From Oleiagrimonas sp963817755 (GTDB lineage Bacteria; Pseudomonadota; Gammaproteobacteria; Xanthomonadales; Rhodanobacteraceae): a stretch of 64,000 bases of DNA. Below, piece after piece: positions 1 to 11,540 of this stretch. Under the pieces are notes generated by a model, which saw only the letters and a program-made list of their open reading frames with translations, did no database searches and had not been told where the DNA came from. The stretch is taken from positions 248,001 through 312,000 of the forward strand of contig CAWFPB010000001.1 of assembly GCA_963817755.1 (NCBI GenBank), read 5' to 3'. Both the position numbers and the translations under genes were made by a program. Position 1 is the first letter of the stretch. Every line of letters starts with the position of its first letter.

Positions 1-2205
1 GGACCTGCACGGCAAGCGCGATGGGGTCGGGACCGTGGGGGCCTACAGCATGTCGAGCATGGTGCTCGGCGGAGGCGGGCATGCGCCGGCGGCCTACGAG
101 CAAGGGGCCAGCCTGACGGCCTCGGCCTTGCACATGCTGGACGTGCGTCCCGTGCTCGGTCGTGGGTTCCTTCCTGCCGACGAGGCGCCGGGAGCGACGC
201 CGGTCGTACTCCTGGGCGCATCGCTCTGGCGCCAGCGCTACCATGCCGACCCGCATATCCTCGGGCGCAGCCTGCGGGTGGACGGTGTCGGGCCCGGGTG
301 GTCGGCGTGTTGCCCGAACGATTCGGTTTCCCCGGTTTCGCGCGCCTGTGGCTGCCGCTGGATGTGCACGCCGAGCCAGCCCATGCAGGTCGTTGCGCTG
401 GCGCGGCTCGGGCCGGGCGCGACGGTCGCCCAGGTGCGCGCGCGAACTGCGCGCCTTGCAGCCGCAGCTGAAACGGTTGTCCAGCGGCGCCAACCGTGCG
501 CGTCCGTTGACGGCCATGCCGCTGGCACTGGCCGTGGTGCACAAGGACACCCGGCGCTGGGTGGCCATGATGTTCCTGGCCAGCCTGCTGGTGCTGCTGC
601 TGGCGTGCGTGAACGTATCCAATCTGCAACTGGTGCAGGTGCTCAACCGCCGCCACGAACTGGCCCTGCGAAGCGCCCTCGGCGGGACCCGGGCACGGCT
701 GATGCTCGACGCGCTGGCGGAAGGGTGCTGGATCGGGCTGGGAGCCCTGCTGGTAGCCTGGCCGATCTACCTCGGTGCCGGCCGCTGGCTGGCACAGGTC
801 TATGCGGACAACAACCAGGGTTCGGTGAGTGCGTACTCGTGCGTTCCGCACATGAATTCCGGGATTGCCGTATTCCTGTGGGGCACCTCGATGCTGAGCG
901 CCACGGCTGGCCGTGCTGGTTCCGGTCTGGCGCATGACGCGCAACAACCTGCAGCCCAGTCTGCGGCGACGGGGGTCGGGGATCCGCGAGTCGGGTTCGG
1001 TGCGCATGGCAGGCGTCATGGTGATTTTCGAGATCGTGCTCACCGTACTGCTGCTGGTCGGTGCCGGCACCTTGATTCGCTCGATGCGGCACATCCTTTC
1101 CAGCCCGGCGTCCACCCGCGTGCCCGCGACGCAGGTGTTGACGGCCGAAGCCTGGCGATTCCCGCCCCACCTCGATGACCCGGCCAGGCTGGTCGACCGG
1201 TACCGGACGATCGCGCGGCAGTTGCATGGGGATGCCGGGCGTCGTCGATGCCTCGGCCGGCAACGCGATCCCGGGTGTGGCCGACGGCGCGACGAATACA
1301 TTGCTGCCGAGGGCAGCCGCGTCCGCCGCACGGATGACGGGCGCACGCAGGTCGGGAATTGTGCGATACGCACTTCCTGTCCACCTATGGCGGGCGACGC
1401 CTCCAGGGACGCTTTTTCCAGGACCGAGGACCGCGCTGGCAGCATGCCGTGGTGGTCATCGACCGCACACGGCGACGCGACTGTGGCCGGGGCGTGATCC
1501 ACTGGGCCGGAAACTGGTGTCTGCATCCGGAGGCCCACGCGCGGGTGCTACCGTGGTCGGTGTGATCAAGCCCTTGCGCATGGCGGACTCGTTCGAGCCG
1601 CCGCGGCCGGAATTGCTGCTGCCGTTGCAGCAGGCCGCGGGCGAATCGGCGGCCGGTACGTGGGACTGGCCGTGCACACGCGCGCCGCCAACGCACGGGC
1701 CTATGCCATGCAACTGCAAAGGACGTGTCGCAGCGGATCGTCGCCCCAGGCGGGCGCTGTACCAGGTCTTCACGCAGGCGCGGCTGGAGCGGATGTCGCG
1801 CGTCGGCATCTGGGTACTGGTGCAGTTTTTCGGCTTCCTGGGACTGGATCGCGCTCGTGCTGGCCGCGGCCGGCCTTTACGGCGTGCTGGCCTTTGCCGT
1901 GGCCCAGCGCACGCGCGAGATCGGCATCCGTCGCGCCATCGGCGCGGGGGATGTCTCGATCGTTCGTCACGTGTCGATGCAGTTGCTTGGGCTGGGGCTC
2001 GGGCTGGCGATCGGACTGGCCCTGTCCTGGCCGTGGACCACGGCGCTGGCCGCGGCGAACATCGGCGGATTCGCATGCGCGTGCACGATCCGCTGATGGT
2101 CGGGCTCGTGACGGCCGTGGTCGTGATCGCGGTGGTCGTGGCCACCGTGGTGCCGATTGGCGCGCCCTGCGCGTGGATCCGGCAGTCGCGCTGCGTTACG
2201 AGTGA
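1..2205 (+). pseudogene. ADOP/MacB-type ABC transporter permease, fragmented, 5' end outside window
   Basis: The coding potential of one membrane permease can be followed through all three frames. It shows a periplasmic MacB_PCD-like part (about 50-500), a hydrophobic segment reading MMFLASLLVLLLACVNVSNL at about 568-630, a second membrane segment near 1015-1075, the FtsX-type C-terminal core with LYGVLAFAVAQRTREIGIRR at about 1875-1935, and the typical end DPAVALRYE just before a stop at 2203-2205. At least ten frame switches are needed, while the protein sequence between them stays family-like. The family is an efflux/lipoprotein-type permease of the inner membrane, usually paired with an ATPase that would lie left of the window. 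The following sigma-54 regulator and kinase commonly accompany such permeases. Conservation between breaks argues for sequencing error at least as much as for decay. Confidence 0.75.
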
Positions 2206-2221
2206 GCACTACACTGCATCG

Positions 2222-3616
<1,395 letters not shown>

Positions 3617-3627
<11 letters not shown>

Positions 3628-4957
3628 CCCGCCGCCCGCCCGTACGCGCGGGGTCATGCCCCGCTACGAGGCGCGCGTGCTGTACGGAAGCCTGGCCGTC
3701 GCGCTGCCGGCCTTGCTTGCGCTCGCCGGCCTGGCCGTCTTCGGTCGGCCGGCGGGCCTGGTGGCCTGGCTCGGCGGCGTGCTGGTGATCGTGCTCACGC
3801 TGGTCCTGGCGCGCTGGCACTACCGGCGCCTGATGTACCCGCTGTACACGATGTCGGGACTGATCGAGGCCCTGTACCAGGGTGACTACAGCCTGCGCGG
3901 CGTGTCCGGCAGCGTGCTCGGCGACATCGTCGTCGACATCAACCTGCTGGCCGAACGGCTGCAGCGCGAGCGGCTTCAATTCGAGGAATCGTCCTACCTG
4001 CTGGGCAAGACCCTGGCGGCGCTGGACAGCGCGGTGTTCGTGTTCGATCCGGAGCGCAAGCTGCGCCTGATGAACCCGGCGGGACAGGCGCTGCTGGATG
4101 CCGACAAGCATCGCCTGTTCGGGCTCAGCGCCGAGGAGCTGGGTCTGGCCGGATTGCTCGAGGCGCCGGGTTCACAGGCCATCACGCATGCCTTTCCCGG
4201 CCGCACCGGTCGTTTCGAGGTCCGCCACGCGCCGCTGCGCAGCGGCGGGCGCGGTGGACGCTTGCTGGTCATCAACGATGTCGGCCGCGTGCTGCGCGAG
4301 GAGGAGCGCCAGGCCTGGCAGCGTCTGTTGCGCGTGCTCGGCCACGAGGTGAACAACTCGCTGGCACCGATCCAGTCCATGGCCGGCACCCTGGCCGCGC
4401 TGGCCGGGCGCGACTCGCTGCCCGACGACTGGCGCGAGGATTTCCGTTCCGGCCTGGAGGTCATCGGCAAGCGTGCCGGTGCGCTGTCGCGCTTCCTGTC
4501 CGGCTACAGTTCGCTGGCGCGCCTGCCGGCGCCGCAGTGCCGCGACGTCGACCTGGCCGTGCTGGTGGACAAGGTCGTGCGCCTGGAGCAGCGCTGCGAG
4601 GTCCGGGTCGAGCCCGGCGAGCCGCTGGTCGTGCAGGCCGACCCCGACCAGCTCGAGCAGGCCCTGATCAACCTGCTGCGCAATGCCGCCGAGGCGGCGC
4701 CGAAGGAAGGCGGCGAAGTGCGGGTCCGGTGGTGCCTCGAAGAGGCGCGCGCGCGGATCGAGGTGATCGACAACGGGCCCGGCCCGCCGCGCAGCGAGAA
4801 CCTGTTCGTGCCGTTCTTCACCACCAAGCCGGGTGGCTCCGGCATCGGCCTGGCGCTGGTGCGGCAGATCGCCGAGGCGCACGAGGGCGGGGTCGCCCTC
4901 GACGCACGCGAGGATGGAAGCGGAGCCGTCGCCTGCCTGTGGCTGCCGATGCCCTAG
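3617..4957 (+). CDS. Membrane sensor histidine kinase (PAS/HATPase)
   Basis: Cognate kinase of the preceding regulator, 446 residues from ATG 3617, which overlaps the regulator stop by 11 bp (a second ATG at 3656 is possible). Two hydrophobic helices lie at about residues 20-65 (LYGSLAVALPALLALAGLAV, then a second ending LVLARWHYRR), followed by a HAMP-like linker, a PAS-like region (LDSAVFVFDPERKLRLMNPA), the phospho-acceptor helix RVLGHEVNNSLAPIQSM and an HATPase_c domain (N box LINLLRNAAEAAP, G1 VIDNGPGPP, G2 GGSGIGLALVRQIAEAHEG). NtrY-like architecture. It would autophosphorylate in the inner membrane and pass phosphate to the sigma-54 regulator; the signal is unknown. Confidence 0.9.
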
Positions 4958-5034
4958 CGCGTTGCGCGATGTCCATCCATGCATCTGCGCAGGGTGCTGG
5001 AGGCGTGATGACACATCGTCATGCCCGCGGGATT

Positions 5035-6036
5035 TCAGCCCCTGCCGTGGGCGCGGGCCGAGTACGGACTGTGATCTTCCTTCAGCAGGTGCTCCAGCTG
5101 GCGGTTGGTCCAGTTGTCGGGTGGCCGGGAGGACACGTGTGCCCGTTGCAGGACGCGACGCATGGCGCCGGTTTCGGTGCCGCTGGACCGGATGTCGCTC
5201 AGGTAGGTCTCCAGGCCATGCAGGCTCATGTCATTGCTGGTCAGATCGGCGAAGTTGTCCTGTGTCCATACAAGGTCGCGCGTGACCTGGAGCGCATGGT
5301 CATAGTCGCTGCGGTCGCGTGCGGCGCGGCGGTGCAAAATCGTGCCGATCATGTTGGTGAGCAGCATCGGGCTGGTTTCCATCATCACGCCGATGGCGCG
5401 GCAGCTCGACCGGCGCGCCTGGAACCGGGAAGCGCCGGGCTTGCAGGCGGTGATCAGGCCCTGGAAGTTCGGCATGACGAATCCGGCGAGTGCAATGGCG
5501 TAGCCGAACCGTTCCTTCCTGGAAACGGGCTTCCCGTCGGGCGAGGGCGCCAGGGCCAGGCCGTGATCGAGACGACCCAGGGTCGACACCCAGTAGCTGT
5601 CGAAGTGGCTCGATTGCGCCATGCGCTGCAGGGTCCGGGTCACGGCGTTCGCGTGGCCACTGGCGATGGCACGCTGCAGACGGGGCATCCAGGCCAGGGC
5701 GTTGTCGGGATCCAGTTCATGCAGCCGGTCGCCCAGTGCGACGGCGTCGCAGGCACGGGTGGCTTGGCAGCTGAGCATGGTCAGCGCGGCGATGTCCGCC
5801 GCGCCCGGGTCCAGTTGCTGCGCCTGCTTGAGCCAGGTGGTCTGGCGTGCTTCGTCGTTGGCGACCGGCCCCATCAGGGCGGCCGTGACCAGGGCATCGG
5901 GATCGTGCATGCGCGCCAGCGCGTTCGCGATCTGCGCGGTGGTCAGGGTCGGCGTGCCGCGAGGGGCGGTGGCGAGGGCGGGCCGGGCCGCCAGACAGGC
6001 GAACAGCGTGACGAGCATCATCCTTGCGTGTCGCAT
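5035..6036 (-). CDS. Hypothetical secreted alpha-helical protein
   Basis: 333 residues. The start at 6036 is chosen because GGAG lies a few bases upstream and because it opens directly into a signal peptide (MRHARMMLVTLFACLAARPALA); a longer frame to 6114 has no such support. The mature part is mostly amphipathic helix with segments such as QQLDPGAADIAALTMLSCQA and LHELDPDNALAWMPRLQRA that resemble tetratricopeptide units. Four or more cysteines (CQATRAC, ITACKPG, RRSSCRA) could form disulfides, which fits a periplasmic location. No enzyme motif was found. It is convergent with the kinase gene and is transcribed alone. Confidence 0.75.
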   Translation of the reverse strand: MRHARMMLVTLFACLAARPALATAPRGTPTLTTAQIANALARMHDPDALVTAALMGPVANDEARQTTWLKQAQQLDPGAADIAALTMLSCQATRACDAVALGDRLHELDPDNALAWMPRLQRAIASGHANAVTRTLQRMAQSSHFDSYWVSTLGRLDHGLALAPSPDGKPVSRKERFGYAIALAGFVMPNFQGLITACKPGASRFQARRSSCRAIGVMMETSPMLLTNMIGTILHRRAARDRSDYDHALQVTRDLVWTQDNFADLTSNDMSLHGLETYLSDIRSSGTETGAMRRVLQRAHVSSRPPDNWTNRQLEHLLKEDHSPYSARAHGRG

Positions 6037-6194
6037 GGTCCAACTCCGTGGAAAGTCCGTTGATCTTGTACACCGCCCGGAAAGGCCGGGCAAAACAGGC
6101 GCGGGCCTGCCCATCGATCCGCATTCGCCCCGCGGGCGCGGGGCGGGCAGTCGTTCGCCGCACGCACGGTATCGAGCGTGCGGCAGGTACGGGT

Positions 6195-8057
6195 TCAGCC
6201 TTCCAGTCGTTCCCAGCGCGCGTAGGCGTCCTCCAGTTCGGCCTGCAGCGCGGCCAGGGCTTCGTTGGCGGCGACGATGGTGTCGCTTTCCTGCTGGTAG
6301 AAATCCGGTTCGTGCATGGCGGCGGTGCGTTCGGCGATCTCGGTTTCCAGCTGCTCGATGCGTGCGGGGAGCTGTTCCAGTTCGCGCTGGTCCTTGTAGC
6401 TGCGCTTGCGCTTTTGCGCAGGAGCGGGTGCGGTGGCCGGGGCGGCCGGTTTGGCCTGGTCGCTTTTGCGCGTGGTGGCCGGGTCCGGGCGCTGGCGCAG
6501 CCAGTCGGCGTAGCCGCCCACGTACTCGCCGATGTGCCCGTCGCCTTCCAGCGCCAGCGTGGAGGTGACCACGTTGTCGAGGAAGTCGCGGTCGTGGCTG
6601 ACCAGCAGCAGCGTGCCCTGGTAGTTGCCCAGCAGGTCCTCCAGCAGTTCCAGGGTCTCCACGTCCAGGTCGTTGGTCGGCTCGTCCATCACCAGCAGGT
6701 TGGACGGTTGCGCGAACAGCTTGGCCAGCAGCAGGCGGTTGCGCTCGCCGCCCGAAAGGCGGGTGATCGGCGCGCGGGCGCGCTCGGGCGTGAAAAGGAA
6801 GTCCTGCAGGTAGCCCATGATGTGGATGCGCCGGCCGTTGAGCTCGATGAACTCGCGGCCCTCGGCGACGTTGTCGGCGGCGCTGGCGGTTTCGTCCAGT
6901 ACCGCGCGGTGCTGGTCGAAGTAGGCGATCTGAAGGCCGTCGGCGACCTTGACCGAGCCTTCGTCGGGCGGCGTCTGGCCCAGCAGCAGGCGGATCAGGG
7001 TGGTCTTGCCGGCGCCGTTGGGTCCGATGATGCCGATGCGGTCGCCGCGCAGGACGGTGGTGGAAAAGTCCTGGACCAGCACGCGCTCGCCATAGCGGAA
7101 GCTGATGTTGCGCGCCTCGATGACCTTGCGCGAGGACGCCTGGGCGTCGGCCAGCTGCATCTTCGCGGTGCCGGTCTTCTCGCGCCGTTGCGCGCGTTCG
7201 CTGCGCATCGCCTTGAGCGCGCGCACGCGGCCCTCGTTGCGCGTGCGCCGGGCCTTGATGCCCTGGCGGATCCAGGCTTCCTCCTGCGCCAGGCGCTTGT
7301 CGAACAGGGCGTTGGCCTGGGCCTCGGCGTGGGCGCGTTCCTCGCGGCGGCGCAGGTAGTTGTCGTAGTCGCCGGGCCAGTCGGTCAGGCGGCCGCGGTC
7401 GATCTCGACGATGCGCGTGGCCAGCGCGCGCAGGAAGCGCCGGTCATGGGTGACGAACACGATGGCGCCGGAAAAGCCGAGCAGGAAGTCCTGCAGCCAT
7501 TCGATGGCCGCGATGTCCAGGTGGTTGGTGGGCTCGTCCAGCAGCAGCACGTCGGGCGCACACACCAGCGCCTGCGCCAGCAGCACGCGACGCTTCATGC
7601 CGCCGGACAGCGCGGCGAAGTCGGCATCGCCGTCCAGCTCCAGGCGCGACAGGGTCTGGCTCACGCGCGTGTCCAGGTCCCAGCCGTGGCCGGCCTCGAT
7701 GCGCTCCTGCGCGCGGGCCATGGCTTCGGTATCCCCGTCGTGCGCGGCGTGGTGGAAGGCGGCCAGTTGCGCGCCGAGGTCGCCCAGGCCTTCGGCGACC
7801 ACGTCGAACACGGAACCTTTGGCGTTTTGCGGTACGGCCTGGGTCAGGCGCGCCACGCGCAGGGCGTCGCGCCGGCGCACCTCGCCGTCGTCGGGCGCGA
7901 TTTCGCCGTCCAGCAGGCGCAGCAGCGTGGACTTGCCGGCGCCGTTGCGGCCGACCACGCACACGCGCTCGCCGGCCTCGAGGGTGAAGTCGATGCCGTC
8001 CAGCAGCAGCGGGCCGCCGACGCTGTAGTCGACCTTGATCAGTTGCAGCAGGGACAT
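6195..8057 (-). CDS. uup: ABC-F family ATPase Uup
   Basis: 620 residues, a soluble duplicated ABC ATPase without membrane segments. First cassette: Walker A GRNGAGKST near residue 38, signature LSGGMKRRVLLAQAL, Walker B LLLDEPTNHLD. Second cassette: Walker A GPNGAGKTT near 345, signature LSGGERNRLLLAKL, Walker B LVMDEPTNDLD. The linker between them is charged and arginine-rich (the P-site-interaction motif region). The C-terminal about 80 residues are a charged coiled coil, which separates Uup from the EttA/YbiT/YheS subgroups. Family members bind ribosomes or branched DNA; in E. coli uup loss raises precise excision of transposons. Single gene, divergent from the membrane protein at 8340. 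Confidence 0.95.
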   Translation of the reverse strand: MSLLQLIKVDYSVGGPLLLDGIDFTLEAGERVCVVGRNGAGKSTLLRLLDGEIAPDDGEVRRRDALRVARLTQAVPQNAKGSVFDVVAEGLGDLGAQLAAFHHAAHDGDTEAMARAQERIEAGHGWDLDTRVSQTLSRLELDGDADFAALSGGMKRRVLLAQALVCAPDVLLLDEPTNHLDIAAIEWLQDFLLGFSGAIVFVTHDRRFLRALATRIVEIDRGRLTDWPGDYDNYLRRREERAHAEAQANALFDKRLAQEEAWIRQGIKARRTRNEGRVRALKAMRSERAQRREKTGTAKMQLADAQASSRKVIEARNISFRYGERVLVQDFSTTVLRGDRIGIIGPNGAGKTTLIRLLLGQTPPDEGSVKVADGLQIAYFDQHRAVLDETASAADNVAEGREFIELNGRRIHIMGYLQDFLFTPERARAPITRLSGGERNRLLLAKLFAQPSNLLVMDEPTNDLDVETLELLEDLLGNYQGTLLLVSHDRDFLDNVVTSTLALEGDGHIGEYVGGYADWLRQRPDPATTRKSDQAKPAAPATAPAPAQKRKRSYKDQRELEQLPARIEQLETEIAERTAAMHEPDFYQQESDTIVAANEALAALQAELEDAYARWERLEG

Positions 8058-8339
8058 CGTGCGTACCGGGTCTGGAGTGTGTTCAAGCCGTACATTCTGA
8101 CAGCTTGCGGTGGTTGTCCGTCAGACAGGCCTCCCCGGGCGTCCGGAAGCATCCGCGGGCCCGTGCGCGAGCGCCCGCGCATGCGCGCGTTTGGCCGTCC
8201 ATACGTTTGGTTTCCATCAAGTTTCGCCAGCTTCGTCGCGTTACCATGATGGGAGCCGCTGGTGGTTGCACCTTGATGGAACGGCAAAGGAGCAAGTCTC
8301 TGTAAGGAAAGATGAATTTGTAGAAAAGGAGGTACCGAC

Positions 8340-8996
8340 ATGCATGCAACAGACACCCACTTGAAGGAAGGATTGATCGGGGGAGCCAGCGCAGAATCCA
8401 TCGCCGGGATCGCCGCGATCGTGCTGACGGTCGTGGGACTGGCGAACATCCTGCCGCACGCCCTGCTGTCCGTGGCCGCGATCGCGGTCGGCGCCGGGCT
8501 GCTGGTCCAGGGAAGCGCCGTGGCGGCCGAGCACAAGCAGCTGATGGCCATGCTGGCCGAGGACACCATGGAAGAGGTGAACCTGGACACCGGCATCAGC
8601 GTCGAGCTGGCCGGCGGACTGGCGGCCATCGTGATGGGCATCCTGTCCCTGCTGATGGTCGCGCCCGCGGTGCTGATGCCGGCGACGGCCGTGGTCGTGG
8701 GCGGCACGCTGCTGTTCAGCAGCGGCACCACCCAGCGCATGAACGCCGTGCGCCTGCAGCATGCCCGGGAGAGCCAGGACCGCACCATGGTGGCGCGTGT
8801 CACCCGTGAACTGGTCAACACCTCGGCCGCCGCTCAGGGCTTCATCGGCCTGGCCGCGGTGGTCCTGGGCATCCTGGGCCTGATCAGCATCGCGCCGTTC
8901 GAGCTGGCCCTGGTCGCGCTGCTGGCATCCGGTGCCTCCATGGCGCTGAGCGGTTCGGCCATCGGTAGCCGCCTGTACGGTGCGCTGAAGGGCTGA
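8340..8996 (+). CDS. Membrane protein with three internal TM repeats, unknown function
   Basis: 218 residues, no family recognised. A strong Shine-Dalgarno AAGGAGG lies 7 bp before ATG 8340. Three similar units of about 45 residues are visible: AGIAAIVLTVVGLANILPHAL, GGLAAIVMGILSLLMVAPAV and IGLAAVVLGILGLISIAPFEL (first residues of each), each an apolar helix, a proline turn and a second glycine/alanine-rich helix, giving about six membrane helices. Two short polar linkers (AAEHKQLMAMLAEDTMEEVN and QHARESQDRTMVARVTREL) separate the units. No catalytic or binding residues stand out. The gene is flanked by a 282-bp upstream gap and by a clear terminator, so it is monocistronic. See findings for the repeat. 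Confidence 0.8.
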   Translation: MHATDTHLKEGLIGGASAESIAGIAAIVLTVVGLANILPHALLSVAAIAVGAGLLVQGSAVAAEHKQLMAMLAEDTMEEVNLDTGISVELAGGLAAIVMGILSLLMVAPAVLMPATAVVVGGTLLFSSGTTQRMNAVRLQHARESQDRTMVARVTRELVNTSAAAQGFIGLAAVVLGILGLISIAPFELALVALLASGASMALSGSAIGSRLYGALKG

Positions 8997-9021
8997 TTTG
9001 GAATCCCCGCAGTGCAACCTG

Positions 9022-9054
9022 CCGGCGGCCCGGTGCCGGGCCGCCGGTTTTTTT
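9022..9054 (+). terminator. Rho-independent terminator
   Basis: CCGGCGGCCC, a short loop and GGGCCGCCGG form a perfect 10-bp GC stem, followed by seven T. It lies 25 bp after the stop of the membrane protein gene. Confidence 0.9.
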
Positions 9055-9115
9055 GTGCCTTCGGCTCGCAGGTCGCCGGTATACACTGTGGAATCTTAGT
9101 CGCTTGCAGGAGACC

Positions 9116-9730
9116 ATGCCGATGCCGAGTTGGGATGAACGCTACGCAGCCGCCGAGGGCTATCTGTTCGGGGAGGCCCCGAACGTGTTCCTGGCCGCGC
9201 AGAAGTCGCGCCTTCCGGCGTCCGGAAGCGCGCTGGCGGTGGCCGACGGCGATGGTCGCAACGGCGTGTGGATGGCCGAACAGGGCCTGGACGTGCTGGC
9301 CGTGGACGGTTCCTCGGTGGCGCTGGACAAGAGCCGGAAACTGGCCGCCGCGCGTGGGGTGACGATGCGGCACGAACGAGTCGACCTGTTTGCCTGGGAT
9401 TTCGGCCACGAGCGCTTCGACGTGATCGCCGCGATCTTCATCCAGTTCGCCAACCCCGAACAGCGCACGCGGATGTTCCGCGCCATGCAGGACGCGCTCA
9501 AGCCGGGTGGGCTGCTGTTGCTCGAGGGCTACCGCCCCGAACAGCTGGACTACGGCACCGGCGGCCCGCCGGACGCCGAGAACATGTACACCGAGCCGAT
9601 GCTTCGCGAAGCCTTCGACGGCCTCGCGATCGAGCACCTGGAAAGCTACGACGCCGAGCTGCACGAAGGTCGCCACGAGGGCATGTCCGCGCTGATCGAC
9701 CTGGTCGCGCGCAAGCCCGCCGCCGGTTGA
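9116..9730 (+). CDS. Class I SAM-dependent methyltransferase
   Basis: 204 residues from ATG 9116, which follows GCAGGAGA; a second ATG two codons on is equally usable, and the longer frame from 9053 starts inside the terminator. N-terminal SWDERYAAAEGYLFGEAPN is typical of the tellurite-resistance/TehB-like methyltransferase group. The SAM motif I is slightly degenerate (ALAVADGDGRNGVWMAEQG), followed by VLAVDGSS (motif II acidic residue), the motif post II FDVIAAIFIQF and LKPGGLLLLEGY. The substrate is unknown; it is cytosolic. It stands 7 bp ahead of the cyclotransferase-like gene and may be cotranscribed with it. Confidence 0.85.
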   Translation: MPMPSWDERYAAAEGYLFGEAPNVFLAAQKSRLPASGSALAVADGDGRNGVWMAEQGLDVLAVDGSSVALDKSRKLAAARGVTMRHERVDLFAWDFGHERFDVIAAIFIQFANPEQRTRMFRAMQDALKPGGLLLLEGYRPEQLDYGTGGPPDAENMYTEPMLREAFDGLAIEHLESYDAELHEGRHEGMSALIDLVARKPAAG

Positions 9731-9737
9731 CGCGGCG

Positions 9738-10535
9738 ATGCGCGGAACAGGAACGCACCTGCCGGTCGGGCGCATGCTCGGCCGGGTGGTCTTGCTGGCG
9801 TTGCTCGCCATGCTGTCCGCCTGTGCCGGCAGCATTCCCGTGTACGGCTATCGGGTGGTGCACCGGTATCCGCACGACACCAACGCCTTCACCGAGGGGC
9901 TGTTCTATCTCCACGGATCGCTCTACGAGAGCACCGGGGAACAGGGCGCCTCGACCATTCGCCAGGTCGCGCTTTCGACCGGCAAGGTGATCCGCAAGGC
10001 CTGGTTGCCCGAGGCCATTTTCGGTGAGGGCATCGTGGCGTGGAAGGGGCGGCTGGTGCAGCTGACCTGGCACCAGCACAGGGGCATTGTCTGGGATCTG
10101 GCCACGTTCCGTCCCGTGGCGCGCTTCGACTACCCGGGCGAAGGCTGGGCGCTGACGCGCAGCGCGAACCGCATCTACATGAGCGACGGCAGCAGCGACC
10201 TGCGCATCCTGGACCCGGACACGCTCCGGCAGGTCGGCACGCTGCACGTGACCGCCGACGGCAAGCCGGTGACCAACCTCAACGAGCTGGAATGGATCCG
10301 GGGCCAGATCTGGGCCAACATCTGGCAGACCGACCGCATCGCGCGCATCGATCCGCGCAGCGGGCGCGTGGTCGGCTGGATCGACCTCGCAGGCCTGTAC
10401 GACACCCGCCGCACTGCCGATCCGGGCGACGACGTGCTCAACGGCATCGCCTACGATGCCGTCCACGACCGCATCTTCGTCACCGGCAAGTGCTGGCCAT
10501 GGCTGTACCAGATCCGCGTGGTGCCGCACGGGTGA
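9738..10535 (+). CDS. Glutaminyl-peptide cyclotransferase-like lipoprotein
   Basis: 265 residues; a second in-frame ATG at 9774 leaves a shorter and more canonical lipoprotein signal (MLGRVVLLALLAMLSAC). The lipobox LSAC places the mature protein on a membrane facing the periplasm. The body matches the bacterial/plant type glutamine cyclotransferase family, a five-bladed propeller: HDTNAFTEGLFY, YESTGEQGASTIRQV, FGEGIVAWKGRLVQLTW, NELEWIRGQIWANIW and DVLNGIAYD with the late FVTGKCWPWLYQI. Members turn N-terminal glutamine into pyroglutamate. It follows the methyltransferase by 7 bp and ends just before the convergent cbbR. Confidence 0.88.
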   Translation: MRGTGTHLPVGRMLGRVVLLALLAMLSACAGSIPVYGYRVVHRYPHDTNAFTEGLFYLHGSLYESTGEQGASTIRQVALSTGKVIRKAWLPEAIFGEGIVAWKGRLVQLTWHQHRGIVWDLATFRPVARFDYPGEGWALTRSANRIYMSDGSSDLRILDPDTLRQVGTLHVTADGKPVTNLNELEWIRGQIWANIWQTDRIARIDPRSGRVVGWIDLAGLYDTRRTADPGDDVLNGIAYDAVHDRIFVTGKCWPWLYQIRVVPHG

Positions 10536-10553
10536 GGGCGTCGGGCGGAGCGT

Positions 10554-11537
10554 TTACGTAGCGGAGGATCCGGTGCCGGGCCGGGATGACCGGGACGTAC
10601 GCCGCGGGCGGGATTTGCGCAACCCGGGGACCTGCGGAAGGAAACGGCTGCCGTGTTCGGTCAGGAACGACCACAGCACCTCGGCCGCCGGAATCAGGCG
10701 GCGTTCCTTCAGGTGCATCACGTACCACTGGCGCACGATCGGCAGGTGCGCGGCATCCAGCACGGCCAGGCGTCCGTCGGCGATCTCGGCGCCGATGGTG
10801 TGCGCGGAGATGAAGGACACGCCGAGCCCGGCCATGACCGCCTGCTTGATGGTCTCGTTGCTGGTGATCTGCATGCCGATGTTCGGCGTCACGCCAGCCT
10901 TCTCGAAATAGCGTTCCATCAGGCCGCGGGTGCCGCTGCCCGGTTCGCGCACCAGGAAGGTTTCTCCCGACAGCGCGCGTGCTGGCAGGCGCCTGCGTCC
11001 GCACAGCGGGTGGTCGGGCGCGGCGATGATGACGTGCGGATGGTCGCCGATCGGGCTGGCGACCATCTCGAAGCGCTGCGGCGCGCGGCCCATGACCACT
11101 ACGTCCAGCTCGTAGTGTTCGATGGCGCGCAGGATCTCGGCGCGGTTGCCGACAGTCAGGCGCAGCTCGATGCCCGGGTGGCTGCGTGCGAACGCGGCCA
11201 GGGCCTGGGGCGCGAAGTACTTGGCCGTGCTGACCACGCCGACCGACACCACGCCATGGTCGGAACCGGCATAGGCCTCCATGGTCGCCGTGCACTCGGC
11301 CAGCGTCGCCTCGATGCGCTCCACGCAGGTCAGCATCTCGCGTCCGGCGCTGGTCGGCACCATGGTGCCCTTCAGCGACCGCTCCACCAGCGGCACGCCG
11401 GCATGGTCGTGCAATTGCTTCATCTGCTGGGTGACGGCGGGCGGCGAGACATGCAGCAATTCGGCCGCGCCGGTGACCGAGCCGGATTTCACCACGGCGG
11501 CGAAGGCGCGCAGCTGCTTGAGCGTAGTGTGCTTCAT
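10554..11537 (-). CDS. cbbR: LysR-type regulator of the Calvin cycle operon, CbbR
   Basis: 327 residues. The N-terminal winged helix-turn-helix reads TLKQLRAFAAVVKSGSVTGA then LLHVSPPAVTQQMKQLHDHAG; the rest is a LysR substrate-binding domain (GVVSTAKYFAPQALAAF, VREPGSGTRGLMERYF). Divergent orientation from cbbF across a 135-bp AT-rich gap is the standard cbbR layout, so the assignment rests on homology plus position. CbbR homologues sense metabolites such as RuBP, NADPH or phosphoenolpyruvate and activate the operon while repressing themselves. The C-terminal about 20 residues are basic and serine/arginine-rich, beyond the usual family end. Confidence 0.92.
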   Translation of the reverse strand: MKHTTLKQLRAFAAVVKSGSVTGAAELLHVSPPAVTQQMKQLHDHAGVPLVERSLKGTMVPTSAGREMLTCVERIEATLAECTATMEAYAGSDHGVVSVGVVSTAKYFAPQALAAFARSHPGIELRLTVGNRAEILRAIEHYELDVVVMGRAPQRFEMVASPIGDHPHVIIAAPDHPLCGRRRLPARALSGETFLVREPGSGTRGLMERYFEKAGVTPNIGMQITSNETIKQAVMAGLGVSFISAHTIGAEIADGRLAVLDAAHLPIVRQWYVMHLKERRLIPAAEVLWSFLTEHGSRFLPQVPGLRKSRPRRTSRSSRPGTGSSAT

Positions 11538-11540
11538 GGG

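Noticed and set aside
6024..8249. 741-residue open frame opposite uup
   Set aside because: Antisense to a fully conserved ABC-F protein; composition is the typical high-GC artefact.
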